14,793 bases of DNA from Desulfobulbus sp. (GTDB lineage Bacteria > Desulfobacterota > Desulfobulbia > Desulfobulbales > Desulfobulbaceae). Where the stretch lies: assembly GCA_017998195.1 (NCBI GenBank), contig JAGODN010000018.1, forward strand, positions 1-14,793, written 5' to 3'. Shown piece after piece: positions 1-6,330 of the stretch; positions within the stretch are counted from its first letter, which is position 1; each line of letters starts with the position of its first letter. The position numbers were made by a program, and so were the translations under genes. The notes beneath the pieces are model-generated. The model worked only from the letters and a program-made list of their open reading frames with translations, was not told where the DNA came from and searched no databases.

Positions 1-734
1 CGCATGTTGCCGGCCACGTGGCCGGACTGGAGGATCAGGTCAATGCCCGCACAGGTGCGGGCGATCTCCCGGTTCTCGGCGTAGGAGTAGTTGGACAGGA
101 GCAGGACGAAGTCCGACCGGCCCGCGACCCGATCCACGGCCTGGGGCAGAACCTGGCGCCAGGGAAGGAGTGCCCCTCCCGCCGGCGGCCGGGCATGGTC
201 GGTGACCGCCAGCACGGCCAGGCGGAGTCCGCCCGCCTGATGATGCATGAGCGGCGTGAACAGCGGCCGGCCGGTGGCCGGGTCGACCAGGTTGAGCGAC
301 AGCCAGTGGAAATCCGGCGGCCGGTGCAACTCCCTGAGCAAGGCGATGCCGCCCGCCAGGTCGCGGGAGCCGATGCCGGCGAAGCGGACGCCCATCTGGT
401 GGACCGCGGCGACGATGCCCTCGGCGCCGATCCGGGCCGCGGCCAGTTCCGCCGGGGGGACCGCATCGGTTTCGAACAGCAGGTTGCCGCTCTCCACCAC
501 GAGCGTGGGCTTGCTCTCGCGGGCGAGGGTGTGGACGAGGTGCGCTTTCTTGGACAGACCGCCCAAGCGGTTGCGGCGTCAGCCGCAGGGTTCGAGTTCG
601 CCGAGCAGGTCGTTGGCGTAGACGATGCGCAGTTCGGCGGCCGTGGCCAGGCTGGCGGCGCAGGGGGCGAAAAGTGCCAGCAGCACGGCCAGCAGCAGGG
701 GCAAGGGATTATTTCCTGGGTGTTTTTGATTCAT
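1..734 (-). CDS. Probable selenoprotein: exported metallophosphatase-fold (5'-nucleotidase-like) protein, UGA at codon 52, C-terminus outside window
   Basis: The frame starts at ATG 734-732 inside the end of rarA (26-nt overlap). An AAGGAG lies 13 nt upstream of the ATG, which is rather far. Residues 1-33 are a signal peptide: a short polar start, a Leu/Ala-rich core, and an Ala-rich cleavage zone before ELRIVYAND. TGA at 581-579 is codon 52, directly after E-L-E-P-C-G. Reading through it, the same frame has no further stop to the window edge and gives RRNRLGGLSKKAHLV, then VVESGNLL, GIGSRDLAGG, LLLSNYSY and IDLILQSGHVAG. These follow the motif order of the 5'-nucleotidase N-terminal domain. 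Related exported proteins often carry EPCGC followed by a GG segment, as I recall them, so UGA would replace the second Cys (C-G-Sec). Most metal-binding positions are altered (GN for GD, GSRD for GNHE), so phosphatase activity is doubtful. The function is unknown. The alternative is a nonsense mutation. Confidence 0.8.
540..581 (-). promoter_or_regulatory. Candidate bacterial SECIS element just after the in-frame UGA
   Basis: Read on the minus strand, UGA (581-579) is followed by 18 nt and then GGUCU (560-556). A 7-bp stem closes this loop: CUUGGGC (567-561) pairs with GUCCAAG (555-549), with one G-U wobble. Below a small internal loop (5 nt against 3 nt), CGC (575-573) can pair with GCG (545-543). 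Bacterial SECIS elements are short hairpins inside the coding region with a GG/GGUC-type apical loop that SelB binds. E. coli fdhF has GGUCU at the same 18-nt distance from its UGA. The structure was folded by eye only. Confidence 0.72.
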
Positions 735-2070
735 GCTGCTCTGCTCGCTCCTTGAGAATCTGTTTCCATTTGCGCAGGCGGTCACCGATGATCGCCTCGT
801 AGCCGCGGTTGGTCGGCTGGTAGTAGGTGGTGCCGGCGAGTTCCGGCGGCAGGTGCTCCTGCAGCACCAGCCCGTCCCGGTCATCGTGGGCGTAGCGGTA
901 GCCCTTGCCGTAGCCAAGCTCGCGCATGAGCCCGGTGGGGGCGTTGCGCAGGTGCAGCGGCACCGGCAGGGAGCCGGTGCGTTCGATGTCCGCCCGCACC
1001 TTGTGCCAGGCCGCGTACACGGCGTTGCTCTTCGGGGCCGTGGCCAGGTAGGCGGCCACCTGCATGAGGGCCAGTTCGCCCTCGGGCGAGCCGAGCAGGT
1101 GGTAGGTTTCGCGGCCGTTCAGGGCCACCTGCAGGGCCTGCGGGTCGGCGTTGCCGATGTCTTCGGCGGCGAAGCGGATCATCCGCCGGGCCAGGTAGAG
1201 CGGATCCTCGCCGCCCACGAGCATGCGCGCAAGCCAGTAGAGGGCGCCGTCCGGGTCACTGTCGCGCAGGCTCTTGTGCAGGGCCGAGATCAGGTTGTAG
1301 TGCTCCTCGCCGCGGGCGTCGTAGCGCAGGGTGCGCTGCTGCAGGGTCTCGCGGGCGCGCTCGAGCGTGATCAGGGCGCCGCCGCTCACGGCTCCGGGCG
1401 AACCGGCCTGGTCGAGGGTGAGCGCGGCCGCGGTCTCCAGCAGGTTGAGGGCCCGCCGGCAGTCGCCGTCCGCGGCGGTGGCGAACAGGTCCAGGGCCGC
1501 CGGGTCGATCGTTAGCCCCTGTCCGCCCAGGCCGTGGTCCGGGTCGACCAGGGCCCGCTCCAGCACCCGGCGGATGTCGGCCGCGGCGAGCGGCGCCAGC
1601 ACCAGCACCTGGCAGCGGGAGAGCAGCGGCGCGGTGATCTGGAAGGAGGGGTTTTCCGTGGTCGCGCCGATCAGGGTGAGCAGGCCGCTTTCCACGTGGG
1701 GCAGGAAGGCGTCCTGCTGACCCTTGTTGAAGCGGTGGATCTCGTCGACAAAGAGGATGGTGGCCGTGCCGTTTTCCTCCTGCAGCGTTTTCGCCTGCTC
1801 GACGATCTGGCGCACCTCCTTGACCCCGGAGAGCACAGCCGAGAAAAAGACGAAATGCGCGGCCATGGCACGGGCGAGGATGGTGGCCAGGGTGGTCTTG
1901 CCCGAGCCGGGTGGTCCCCAGAGCACCAGCGAGGGCAGCCGACCGCTGTCGATCAGTTGGCGGAGCAGTCGCCCCTCGCCGACCAGGTGTTCCTGGCCGA
2001 CGAAGTCCTCGAGCCGGGTCGGCCGCAGGCGTTCGGCCAGCGGGCTGTGCACGGTTTTCCGGTTGTTCAT
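709..2070 (-). CDS. rarA: Replication-associated recombination protein A (RarA/MgsA), AAA+ ATPase
   Basis: This 453-residue clamp-loader-like AAA+ ATPase acts at stalled replication forks and on single-stranded DNA ends; family members form tetramers. Visible motifs are the Walker A loop GPPGSGKTT (about residues 52-60), Walker B with ILFVDEIHRFNKGQQD (105-120), sensor 1 GATTENPSF (135-143) and the arginine-finger segment LLSRC (149-153). The C-terminal half has the MgsA/RarA tetramerisation region, including MIRFAAEDIG, HLRNAPT and GYGKGYRYAHD. Length and motif order match the family end to end. The start MNNRKTVHSPLAERLRP places the protein as expected in homologues. No clear ribosome binding site precedes it; a hairpin ends 2 nt before the ATG. 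Its 3' end overlaps the start of the selenoprotein-like gene, so the two are probably cotranscribed. Confidence 0.95.
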   Translation of the reverse strand: MNNRKTVHSPLAERLRPTRLEDFVGQEHLVGEGRLLRQLIDSGRLPSLVLWGPPGSGKTTLATILARAMAAHFVFFSAVLSGVKEVRQIVEQAKTLQEENGTATILFVDEIHRFNKGQQDAFLPHVESGLLTLIGATTENPSFQITAPLLSRCQVLVLAPLAAADIRRVLERALVDPDHGLGGQGLTIDPAALDLFATAADGDCRRALNLLETAAALTLDQAGSPGAVSGGALITLERARETLQQRTLRYDARGEEHYNLISALHKSLRDSDPDGALYWLARMLVGGEDPLYLARRMIRFAAEDIGNADPQALQVALNGRETYHLLGSPEGELALMQVAAYLATAPKSNAVYAAWHKVRADIERTGSLPVPLHLRNAPTGLMRELGYGKGYRYAHDDRDGLVLQEHLPPELAGTTYYQPTNRGYEAIIGDRLRKWKQILKERAEQHESKTPRK

Positions 2071-2072
2071 GG

Positions 2073-2098
2073 CCGGCCACTATACCCCATGTGGCCGG
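2073..2098. promoter_or_regulatory. Inverted repeat around a TATAGT box next to the rarA start
   Basis: Perfect 8-bp arms CCGGCCAC (2073-2080) and GTGGCCGG (2091-2098) flank a 10-nt centre. On the minus strand, TATAGT (2084-2079) resembles a -10 hexamer overlapping one arm. If it is used, transcription would begin about 2 nt before the rarA ATG, giving an almost leaderless message. No good -35 is seen at the right distance. It could be an operator, a translational hairpin or chance. Confidence 0.35.
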
Positions 2099-2146
2099 GA
2101 AAGGACAGCGGCCGGGCAGCTGGCCGGGCCCGGAGGAGCCAATTTC

Positions 2147-2175
2147 TTGCACTGCCGCCGTGCCGATGCTACCAT
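2147..2175 (+). promoter_or_regulatory. Candidate sigma-70-type promoter for the adenylate cyclase gene
   Basis: TTGCAC (2147-2152) and TACCAT (2170-2175) are separated by 17 nt. Each matches 4 of 6 consensus bases. The predicted transcript start near 2182 leaves about 26 nt before the cyclase ATG at 2208. No Shine-Dalgarno is visible in that leader. Confidence 0.4.
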
Positions 2176-2207
2176 GGGCCGACTTCCTGACCTATACCGG
2201 ACCCTGC

Positions 2208-3749
2208 ATGCGACCCACTGTGCTTCTTCATACCGCCGACGACCCCCAGGCAGCGTCGATCCTGGCCCTGCTCAGCCTGCCGCAGGTGATCCGCTGCCGT
2301 GAGCGGAGCGAACTGGAGCCCTGCTGCCGCGGCCGCAGCATTGCCCTGGCCCTGATAGTGGAGGACAATGCGGGTGCCGACGTGTGCGGGGTGCTGGCCC
2401 GGCTGACAGCGCTCCAGCCCGGCATCGCCGGCCTGCTGCTCACCCCCCGGAGCGACAGCGCCTCGCTGGCCGCGGCCCTGGAGGGCGGGTTCGCCGGCGT
2501 GGTCCAGCTGCCGGTGGACGGCGCCCGGCTCATGCGCGTGGTCGGCCAGGCCATGGAGCGCTACCGGCTGCAGCAGGAGAACACCCGGCTGCGCACCCTG
2601 CTGCCGCTCTACCGGCTCGGCGAGCAGTTCTTTTCGGCGACGAGCGAAAAGGAGATCCTCGACGACCTGGTTTCGGCGGTGGAGCGGCAGACCGCGGCCA
2701 GCCAGATCACGGTCATGCTGCACGATCCCGTGGACGGCTGCCTGCACATCGCCGCCAGCCGCGGCATGGACCCGGCCCTGACCGCGTCCATCCGCCTGCA
2801 GCCCGGCGACCAGATCGCCGGCTGGGTGTTCCAGCGCGGCAAGCCGGTGCTGCTCAACAAGGAGGACCAGCACGGCTCGATCTTCTCGCCCCTCCTGCGC
2901 CAGCCGGACATCGTTTCGTCCATCTCCTTTCCCCTGCAGCTGCGCAGCCGCATCCTCGGCGTGCTCAACATCAGCCAGCGGCAGACCGACGAGCGCTTTT
3001 CCGAGGCGGACATCGAGATGCTGGCGATCATCTGCAGCCAGGCCGCGGCCGCCCTGGACAATGTCCGCGCCCGCCACCAGCTGGCCGAGACCACCCGCAT
3101 GCGCACCCTGCTCGAGCAGTACGTGGCCCCGGAGGTGGCGGACCTGCTCATCCGCGAGCGATCGGACCTGATGGGGCTGGGCGAAATCAAACCGGTGACC
3201 GTGCTGTTCGCCGACATCCGCAACTTCACCCGCCTGGTGCAGCAGGTGGAACTGCCGGCCCTGCGCTCCTTTCTCAACGAATTCTTCCGTTTCTTCACCG
3301 ACGAGGTGTTCCAGCAGCGGGGTACGGTGAACAAGTTCATGGGCGACGCGGTGCTGGCGGTGTTCGGTGCGCCGGTGGCCCTGGAGCGGCCCAACCTGGC
3401 GGCGGCGCGTTCGGCCTGGGCGATCCGCGCCCGGTTCCGGGACTTGCGCGACCGCTGGGCCGTGGACCACGAGGACTTCCGCGGCGTTGACCTGGGTATC
3501 GCCGTGACCTGCGGCCGGGTGTTCCTGGGCAACGTCGGCAGCTCCAGGCGGCTCGACTACACCGTGGTCGGCAACGAGGTCAACATCGCCCAGCGGCTGG
3601 CCTCGGAATCTTCCGCCTGCCAGGTGTACCTGACCGGTGCGGTGCAGGCCGAGATCGCTGATGCCTTCGCGGTGCGCGAGGTGGGCGAGGTGCGGCTGCG
3701 CGGGGTCGAGGGCTTCACCCGGGTGTTCGCCATCGACCGCGAACTCTGA
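2208..3749 (+). CDS. Class III adenylate cyclase with degenerate receiver and GAF domain
   Basis: The 513-residue protein has no membrane segment. Residues 1-120 look like a response-regulator receiver (VLLHTADDP, IVEDN with Asp53, LLLTP). The conserved Lys of the KP motif is replaced (LPVD, 101-104), so phosphotransfer is doubtful. Residues about 130-290 form a GAF domain (FSATSEKEILDDLV through FSEADIEMLAIICSQAAAAL). A linker helix (LLEQYVAPEVADLLI) leads to the cyclase domain at 325-510. All catalytic positions are present: metal Asp336 (FADIRNFT) and Asp380 (FMGD), adenine-selecting Lys376 and Asp450 (LDYTVVGNEVN), and transition-state Asn459 and Arg463. Lys/Asp selection indicates ATP to cAMP rather than cGMP. 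The start at 2208 fits the beginning of the receiver fold. An in-frame ATG at 2166 is possible but would overlap the candidate -10. The signal sensed by the GAF domain is unknown. Confidence 0.9.
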   Translation: MRPTVLLHTADDPQAASILALLSLPQVIRCRERSELEPCCRGRSIALALIVEDNAGADVCGVLARLTALQPGIAGLLLTPRSDSASLAAALEGGFAGVVQLPVDGARLMRVVGQAMERYRLQQENTRLRTLLPLYRLGEQFFSATSEKEILDDLVSAVERQTAASQITVMLHDPVDGCLHIAASRGMDPALTASIRLQPGDQIAGWVFQRGKPVLLNKEDQHGSIFSPLLRQPDIVSSISFPLQLRSRILGVLNISQRQTDERFSEADIEMLAIICSQAAAALDNVRARHQLAETTRMRTLLEQYVAPEVADLLIRERSDLMGLGEIKPVTVLFADIRNFTRLVQQVELPALRSFLNEFFRFFTDEVFQQRGTVNKFMGDAVLAVFGAPVALERPNLAAARSAWAIRARFRDLRDRWAVDHEDFRGVDLGIAVTCGRVFLGNVGSSRRLDYTVVGNEVNIAQRLASESSACQVYLTGAVQAEIADAFAVREVGEVRLRGVEGFTRVFAIDREL

Positions 3750-3789
3750 ACCGGCCGCCCCCGTTTCCGGTGCGGCCTCGGTAATCGCC

Positions 3790-3818
3790 GTGAAAAAGCG
3801 GCCGGCCCGGTGTATAGT
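3790..3818 (+). promoter_or_regulatory. Candidate promoter upstream of the aldehyde dehydrogenase gene
   Basis: GTGAAA (3790-3795, 4 of 6 against TTGACA) and TATAGT (3813-3818, 5 of 6 against TATAAT) are separated by 17 nt. This is the best promoter-like pair in the 196-nt gap between the cyclase stop and the dehydrogenase start. It would produce a leader of about 120 nt that contains the hairpin at 3878-3916. Confidence 0.45.
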
Positions 3819-3877
3819 ACGCCGCCTGGGCGGCGGGCGTCAGCGGCCGTCGGCACAGGCTTCTTGCAGACCAGCAC

Positions 3878-3916
3878 GGCAGGCGCCCTGCGACGGCGCG
3901 CTGCCTGATTTTTTTT
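3878..3916 (+). terminator. Rho-independent terminator-like hairpin between cyclase and ALDH genes
   Basis: GGCAG-GCGCC (3878-3887) pairs with GGCGC-(G)-CTGCC (3895-3905) across a 7-nt loop, with one bulged G. Three nucleotides later comes a run of eight T (3909-3916). It lies 129 nt after the cyclase stop and 30 nt before the ALDH start. It may terminate the cyclase transcript. Because the promoter-like pair at 3790-3818 lies upstream of it, it could also act as a leader attenuator. Confidence 0.6.
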
Positions 3917-3945
3917 GTTCGTGAGGGAGAAGGGAGAGCGGATCG

Positions 3946-5415
3946 ATGAAACTCTGCGACGAGGAGCTGTTCTGCTCCCGGTGCTACGTGAACGGCCAGT
4001 GGCTGGAGAGCCGGGAGGGGCGGCGGCTCCGGGTGTTCGACCCGGCCAGCGGCGAGCGCATCGGCTCGGTGCCGGCGTTTGGCCGTAGCGAAACCGCGGC
4101 CGCGATCACGGCGGCCCATGCGGCCTGGGCTCCCTGGCGGGCGCTGACCGCCAGGGAGCGGGCGCGGCTGCTGCGACGCTGGTACGATTTGATCATCGCC
4201 AACCTGGACGACCTGGCGCGGATCATGACCCGGGAGCAGGGCAAGCCGCTTGCCGAGGCGCGGGAGGAGGTCCGCTACGGGGCCCGCTACGTCGAGTGGT
4301 ACGCGGAGGAGGCCAAGCGGGTTTACGGGGAAACCATCCCCATGGCCCGGCAGGGCAAACGCATCCTCGTGCTGCGCGAGCCGGTGGGGGTATGCGCGGC
4401 CATCACCCCGTGGAACTTCCCTTCGTCCATGATCACCCGCAAGGCGGCCCCGGCCCTGGCGGCCGGCTGCCCGGTGGTGGTCAAGCCGGCGGCCCGGACC
4501 CCCTTTTCGGCGCTCGCCCTGGCCCGGCTGGCGGACCGGGCCGGCATCCCGCCGGGCGTGTTCAACGTGGTCACCGGCCCGGCGGCCGAAATCGGTTCGG
4601 AATTGACCGCCAACCCGCTGGTGCGCAAGCTCAGCTTCACCGGTTCCACCGCGGTGGGCAAGCTGCTCATGCGCGACTGCGCGGCCACGGTGAAGAAGAT
4701 CTCGCTGGAGCTGGGCGGGCACGCACCGTTCATCGTCTTTGCCGACGCCGATGTGGCGGCGGCCGTGCGCGGGGCCATGGCCTCCAAGTATCGCAATTCC
4801 GGCCAGACCTGCGTGTGCGCCAACCGTTTCATCGTCCACGAGGCGGTCTTCGAGCAATTTGCCGCCGGGCTGGTGGCGGCGGTGCGGCAGCTGCGCATCG
4901 GCTGCGGCTTCGAGGAGGGGGTTCACCAGGGGCCGCTCATCGATGTCGGGGCGGTGCGCAAGGTGGAGGCGCACATCGCCGACGCCCTGGCCCGGGGGGC
5001 TCGTCTCGCCTGCGGCGGCCGGCGGGTCGAGGGGCCCGGCCATTTTTTCGAGCCCACCGTGCTGCTCGACGTCAGGCCGGAGATGCGCATCGCCCGCGAA
5101 GAGACCTTCGGCCCGGTGGCGCCGCTGTTCCGCTTCCGTGAGGACCATGAGGCCGTCCGCCTGGCCAACGACACCCCCTACGGCCTGGCCGCCTATTTCT
5201 ACAGCCGCGACATCGGCCGCGTCTGGCGCACAGCCGAATCGCTGGAATACGGCATGGTGGGCATCAACACCGGTCGCATGTCGTCCGAGGCGGCGCCGTT
5301 CGGCGGCATCAAGGAGTCGGGCATCGGCCGCGAGGGCTCACGCCACGGCATCGAGGAATACCTGGAGATGAAATACCTCTGCCTGGGCGGTCTCGACCAG
5401 CAGCCGGGCGGCTGA
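3946..5415 (+). CDS. gabD: NAD(P)-dependent aldehyde dehydrogenase, succinate-semialdehyde dehydrogenase (GabD) type
   Basis: The 489-residue protein is of the usual length for soluble aldehyde dehydrogenases and most resembles succinate-semialdehyde dehydrogenase, which oxidises succinate semialdehyde to succinate. Catalytic features are oxyanion Asn157 in TPWNFP, cofactor-binding Lys180 in VVVKPA, the FTGSTAVGK loop (231-239), general base Glu255 in LELGG, and nucleophile Cys289 in SGQTCVCANR. Cys291, two residues on, matches the redox-sensitive C-x-C pair known in this subfamily. EETFGP (385-390) and PFGGIKESGIGREG (451-464) complete the signature. A purine-rich AGGGAG about 10 nt upstream supports the ATG at 3946. 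No aminotransferase or transporter of a GABA pathway is adjacent, so the exact substrate is inferred and could be another short semialdehyde. It converges with folE2, 7 nt away. Confidence 0.85.
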   Translation: MKLCDEELFCSRCYVNGQWLESREGRRLRVFDPASGERIGSVPAFGRSETAAAITAAHAAWAPWRALTARERARLLRRWYDLIIANLDDLARIMTREQGKPLAEAREEVRYGARYVEWYAEEAKRVYGETIPMARQGKRILVLREPVGVCAAITPWNFPSSMITRKAAPALAAGCPVVVKPAARTPFSALALARLADRAGIPPGVFNVVTGPAAEIGSELTANPLVRKLSFTGSTAVGKLLMRDCAATVKKISLELGGHAPFIVFADADVAAAVRGAMASKYRNSGQTCVCANRFIVHEAVFEQFAAGLVAAVRQLRIGCGFEEGVHQGPLIDVGAVRKVEAHIADALARGARLACGGRRVEGPGHFFEPTVLLDVRPEMRIAREETFGPVAPLFRFREDHEAVRLANDTPYGLAAYFYSRDIGRVWRTAESLEYGMVGINTGRMSSEAAPFGGIKESGIGREGSRHGIEEYLEMKYLCLGGLDQQPGG

Positions 5416-5431
5416 GCGCCGCTCAGCCGCC
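5407..5431. terminator. Hairpin shared by the convergent gabD and folE2 ends
   Basis: Perfect 11-bp arms (5407-5417 and 5421-5431) surround a 3-nt loop. The gabD TGA (5413-5415) sits in one arm and the folE2 TGA (complement of 5423-5425) in the other. Position and strength suggest a bidirectional terminator or 3'-end barrier for both transcripts. There is no T-tract on either side, so intrinsic termination is not assured. Confidence 0.5.
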
Positions 5432-6178
5432 GGCCTCGTCCCGGTCCAGGTCGCGGCTGTCGATGAAGGCGTAGGCGCTGTGGTTGTGGATGGACTCGAA
5501 GCTCTCCACGCCCACCGAGAACCAGGCGATGAGCGGGTGGCGACGCGCCCGCTGGGCGACCATGCGGGCCACGTCCTCGACGAACATCGGGTGGGCGTAG
5601 GCGGCCTCGGTGACGAACTTCTCGTCCGGCCGCTTGAGCAGGGCGTAGACCTCGGCCGAGCCGCAGCCTTCGACCATGGTGATCAGGTCTTCCAGCCAGA
5701 TGAGCGCGGTGGGTTGGAGAGTGAGGGTGACCTCGGCCCGCTGGTTGTGCGCCCCGGCTAGGCTGATCTCCTTGGAGCAGGGGCAGAGGGTGGTCACCGG
5801 CACGGTGACGGTGAGCATGGGCTCGCCCGTGTCCGCGGAGGAGGCGGTGAAGCCGCACTGGTACTCCATCAGGCTCACCGTGCCGGACACCGGCGCCCGC
5901 TTGGCGATGAAGTAGGGGAAGGACATGGTCAGGCGGGCCTCGTCGGCGTGCAGCTGGTCGCGCACCCGGGCGAGCAGGGCGGGAAACAGGCCGGCATGGA
6001 TGTCGGGCAGATGTTCGCCCAAGAGAGCGGTCATCGCACTCACGCAGGATTCCAGCCGGTCCGCGGGCATGCGCGCCATCAGGTCGACCGTGGCCACGGT
6101 CTGCTGCAGGCCGCCGCCCTTCTCGGGCAGGCGCACCGGGCAGGCGAAATGATGAATGCCGACGGTTTGGATGGACAT
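5423..6178 (-). CDS. folE2: GTP cyclohydrolase FolE2 (type IB)
   Basis: This 251-residue enzyme converts GTP to 7,8-dihydroneopterin triphosphate, the first step toward tetrahydrofolate and also a feed into queuosine synthesis. It belongs to the type IB (COG1469) family, which differs from FolE in sequence and metal use. The signature TVPVTTLCPCSKEISLAGAHNQRAEV is present, with candidate metal-ligand Cys residues at 132 and 134. AHPMFVEDVAR (195-205) and ESFESIHNHSAYA (225-237) also match the family. The start MSIQTVGIHHFACPV is preceded by GGGGGA about 7 nt upstream. The frame continues open upstream, but that extension is unlike the family. The product links functionally to formyl-folate users such as PurN encoded nearby, although the gene is on the opposite strand. 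Confidence 0.92.
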   Translation of the reverse strand: MSIQTVGIHHFACPVRLPEKGGGLQQTVATVDLMARMPADRLESCVSAMTALLGEHLPDIHAGLFPALLARVRDQLHADEARLTMSFPYFIAKRAPVSGTVSLMEYQCGFTASSADTGEPMLTVTVPVTTLCPCSKEISLAGAHNQRAEVTLTLQPTALIWLEDLITMVEGCGSAEVYALLKRPDEKFVTEAAYAHPMFVEDVARMVAQRARRHPLIAWFSVGVESFESIHNHSAYAFIDSRDLDRDEAGG

Positions 6179-6208
6179 GGCGGTTTCCCCCGGGAAGTGT
6201 TTCCCCGC

Positions 6209-6237
6209 CCCATACCCGATTTTTCCCCGGCCGGCAA
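6209..6237 (-). promoter_or_regulatory. Weak candidate promoter for folE2
   Basis: On the minus strand, TTGCCG (6237-6232) and TATGGG (6214-6209) are separated by 17 nt. Each matches only part of the consensus. Predicted initiation near 6202 would leave about 25 nt before the folE2 ATG, enough for its GGGGGA ribosome site. Confidence 0.3.
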
Positions 6238-6271
6238 CCGGGCACAGCGGCGGGCCGGTCCGCATCTTTGT

Positions 6272-6300
6272 TTGATCGAACCGGCAAACTGTGGTATTCA
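6272..6300 (+). promoter_or_regulatory. Weak candidate promoter for the hslR-purine cluster
   Basis: TTGATC (6272-6277) and TATTCA (6295-6300) are 17 nt apart in the divergent folE2/hslR intergenic region, where base composition is locally AT-richer. Predicted initiation near 6307 leaves about 24 nt before the hslR ATG. If real, it could drive the long plus-strand run of genes that follows. Confidence 0.35.
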
Positions 6301-6330
6301 GCCGAGATACCGAAAACCGCGGGCAGACAC

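Noticed and set aside
579..581. The UGA as a simple nonsense mutation (pseudogene)
   Set aside because: Not fully excluded. The frame is otherwise intact with no second stop or frameshift, the UGA replaces a family Cys, and a SECIS-like hairpin follows at the standard distance, so recoding is the better explanation.
18..755. A 245-residue plus-strand open frame opposite the selenoprotein-like gene
   Set aside because: Its product is Gly/Ala/Arg/Gln-rich with no recognisable motif, while the minus strand reads a coherent signal peptide and metallophosphatase-type motifs through the UGA. It is an antisense shadow of GC-rich coding DNA.
1911..2207. N-terminal extension of the adenylate cyclase frame into the rarA gene
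   Set aside because: It would read antisense to the rarA coding start; the receiver-like fold begins at ATG 2208.
2169..3470. A 433-residue minus-strand open frame opposite the adenylate cyclase
   Set aside because: The plus strand carries all cyclase and GAF motifs; the antisense product is compositionally biased and unrecognisable.
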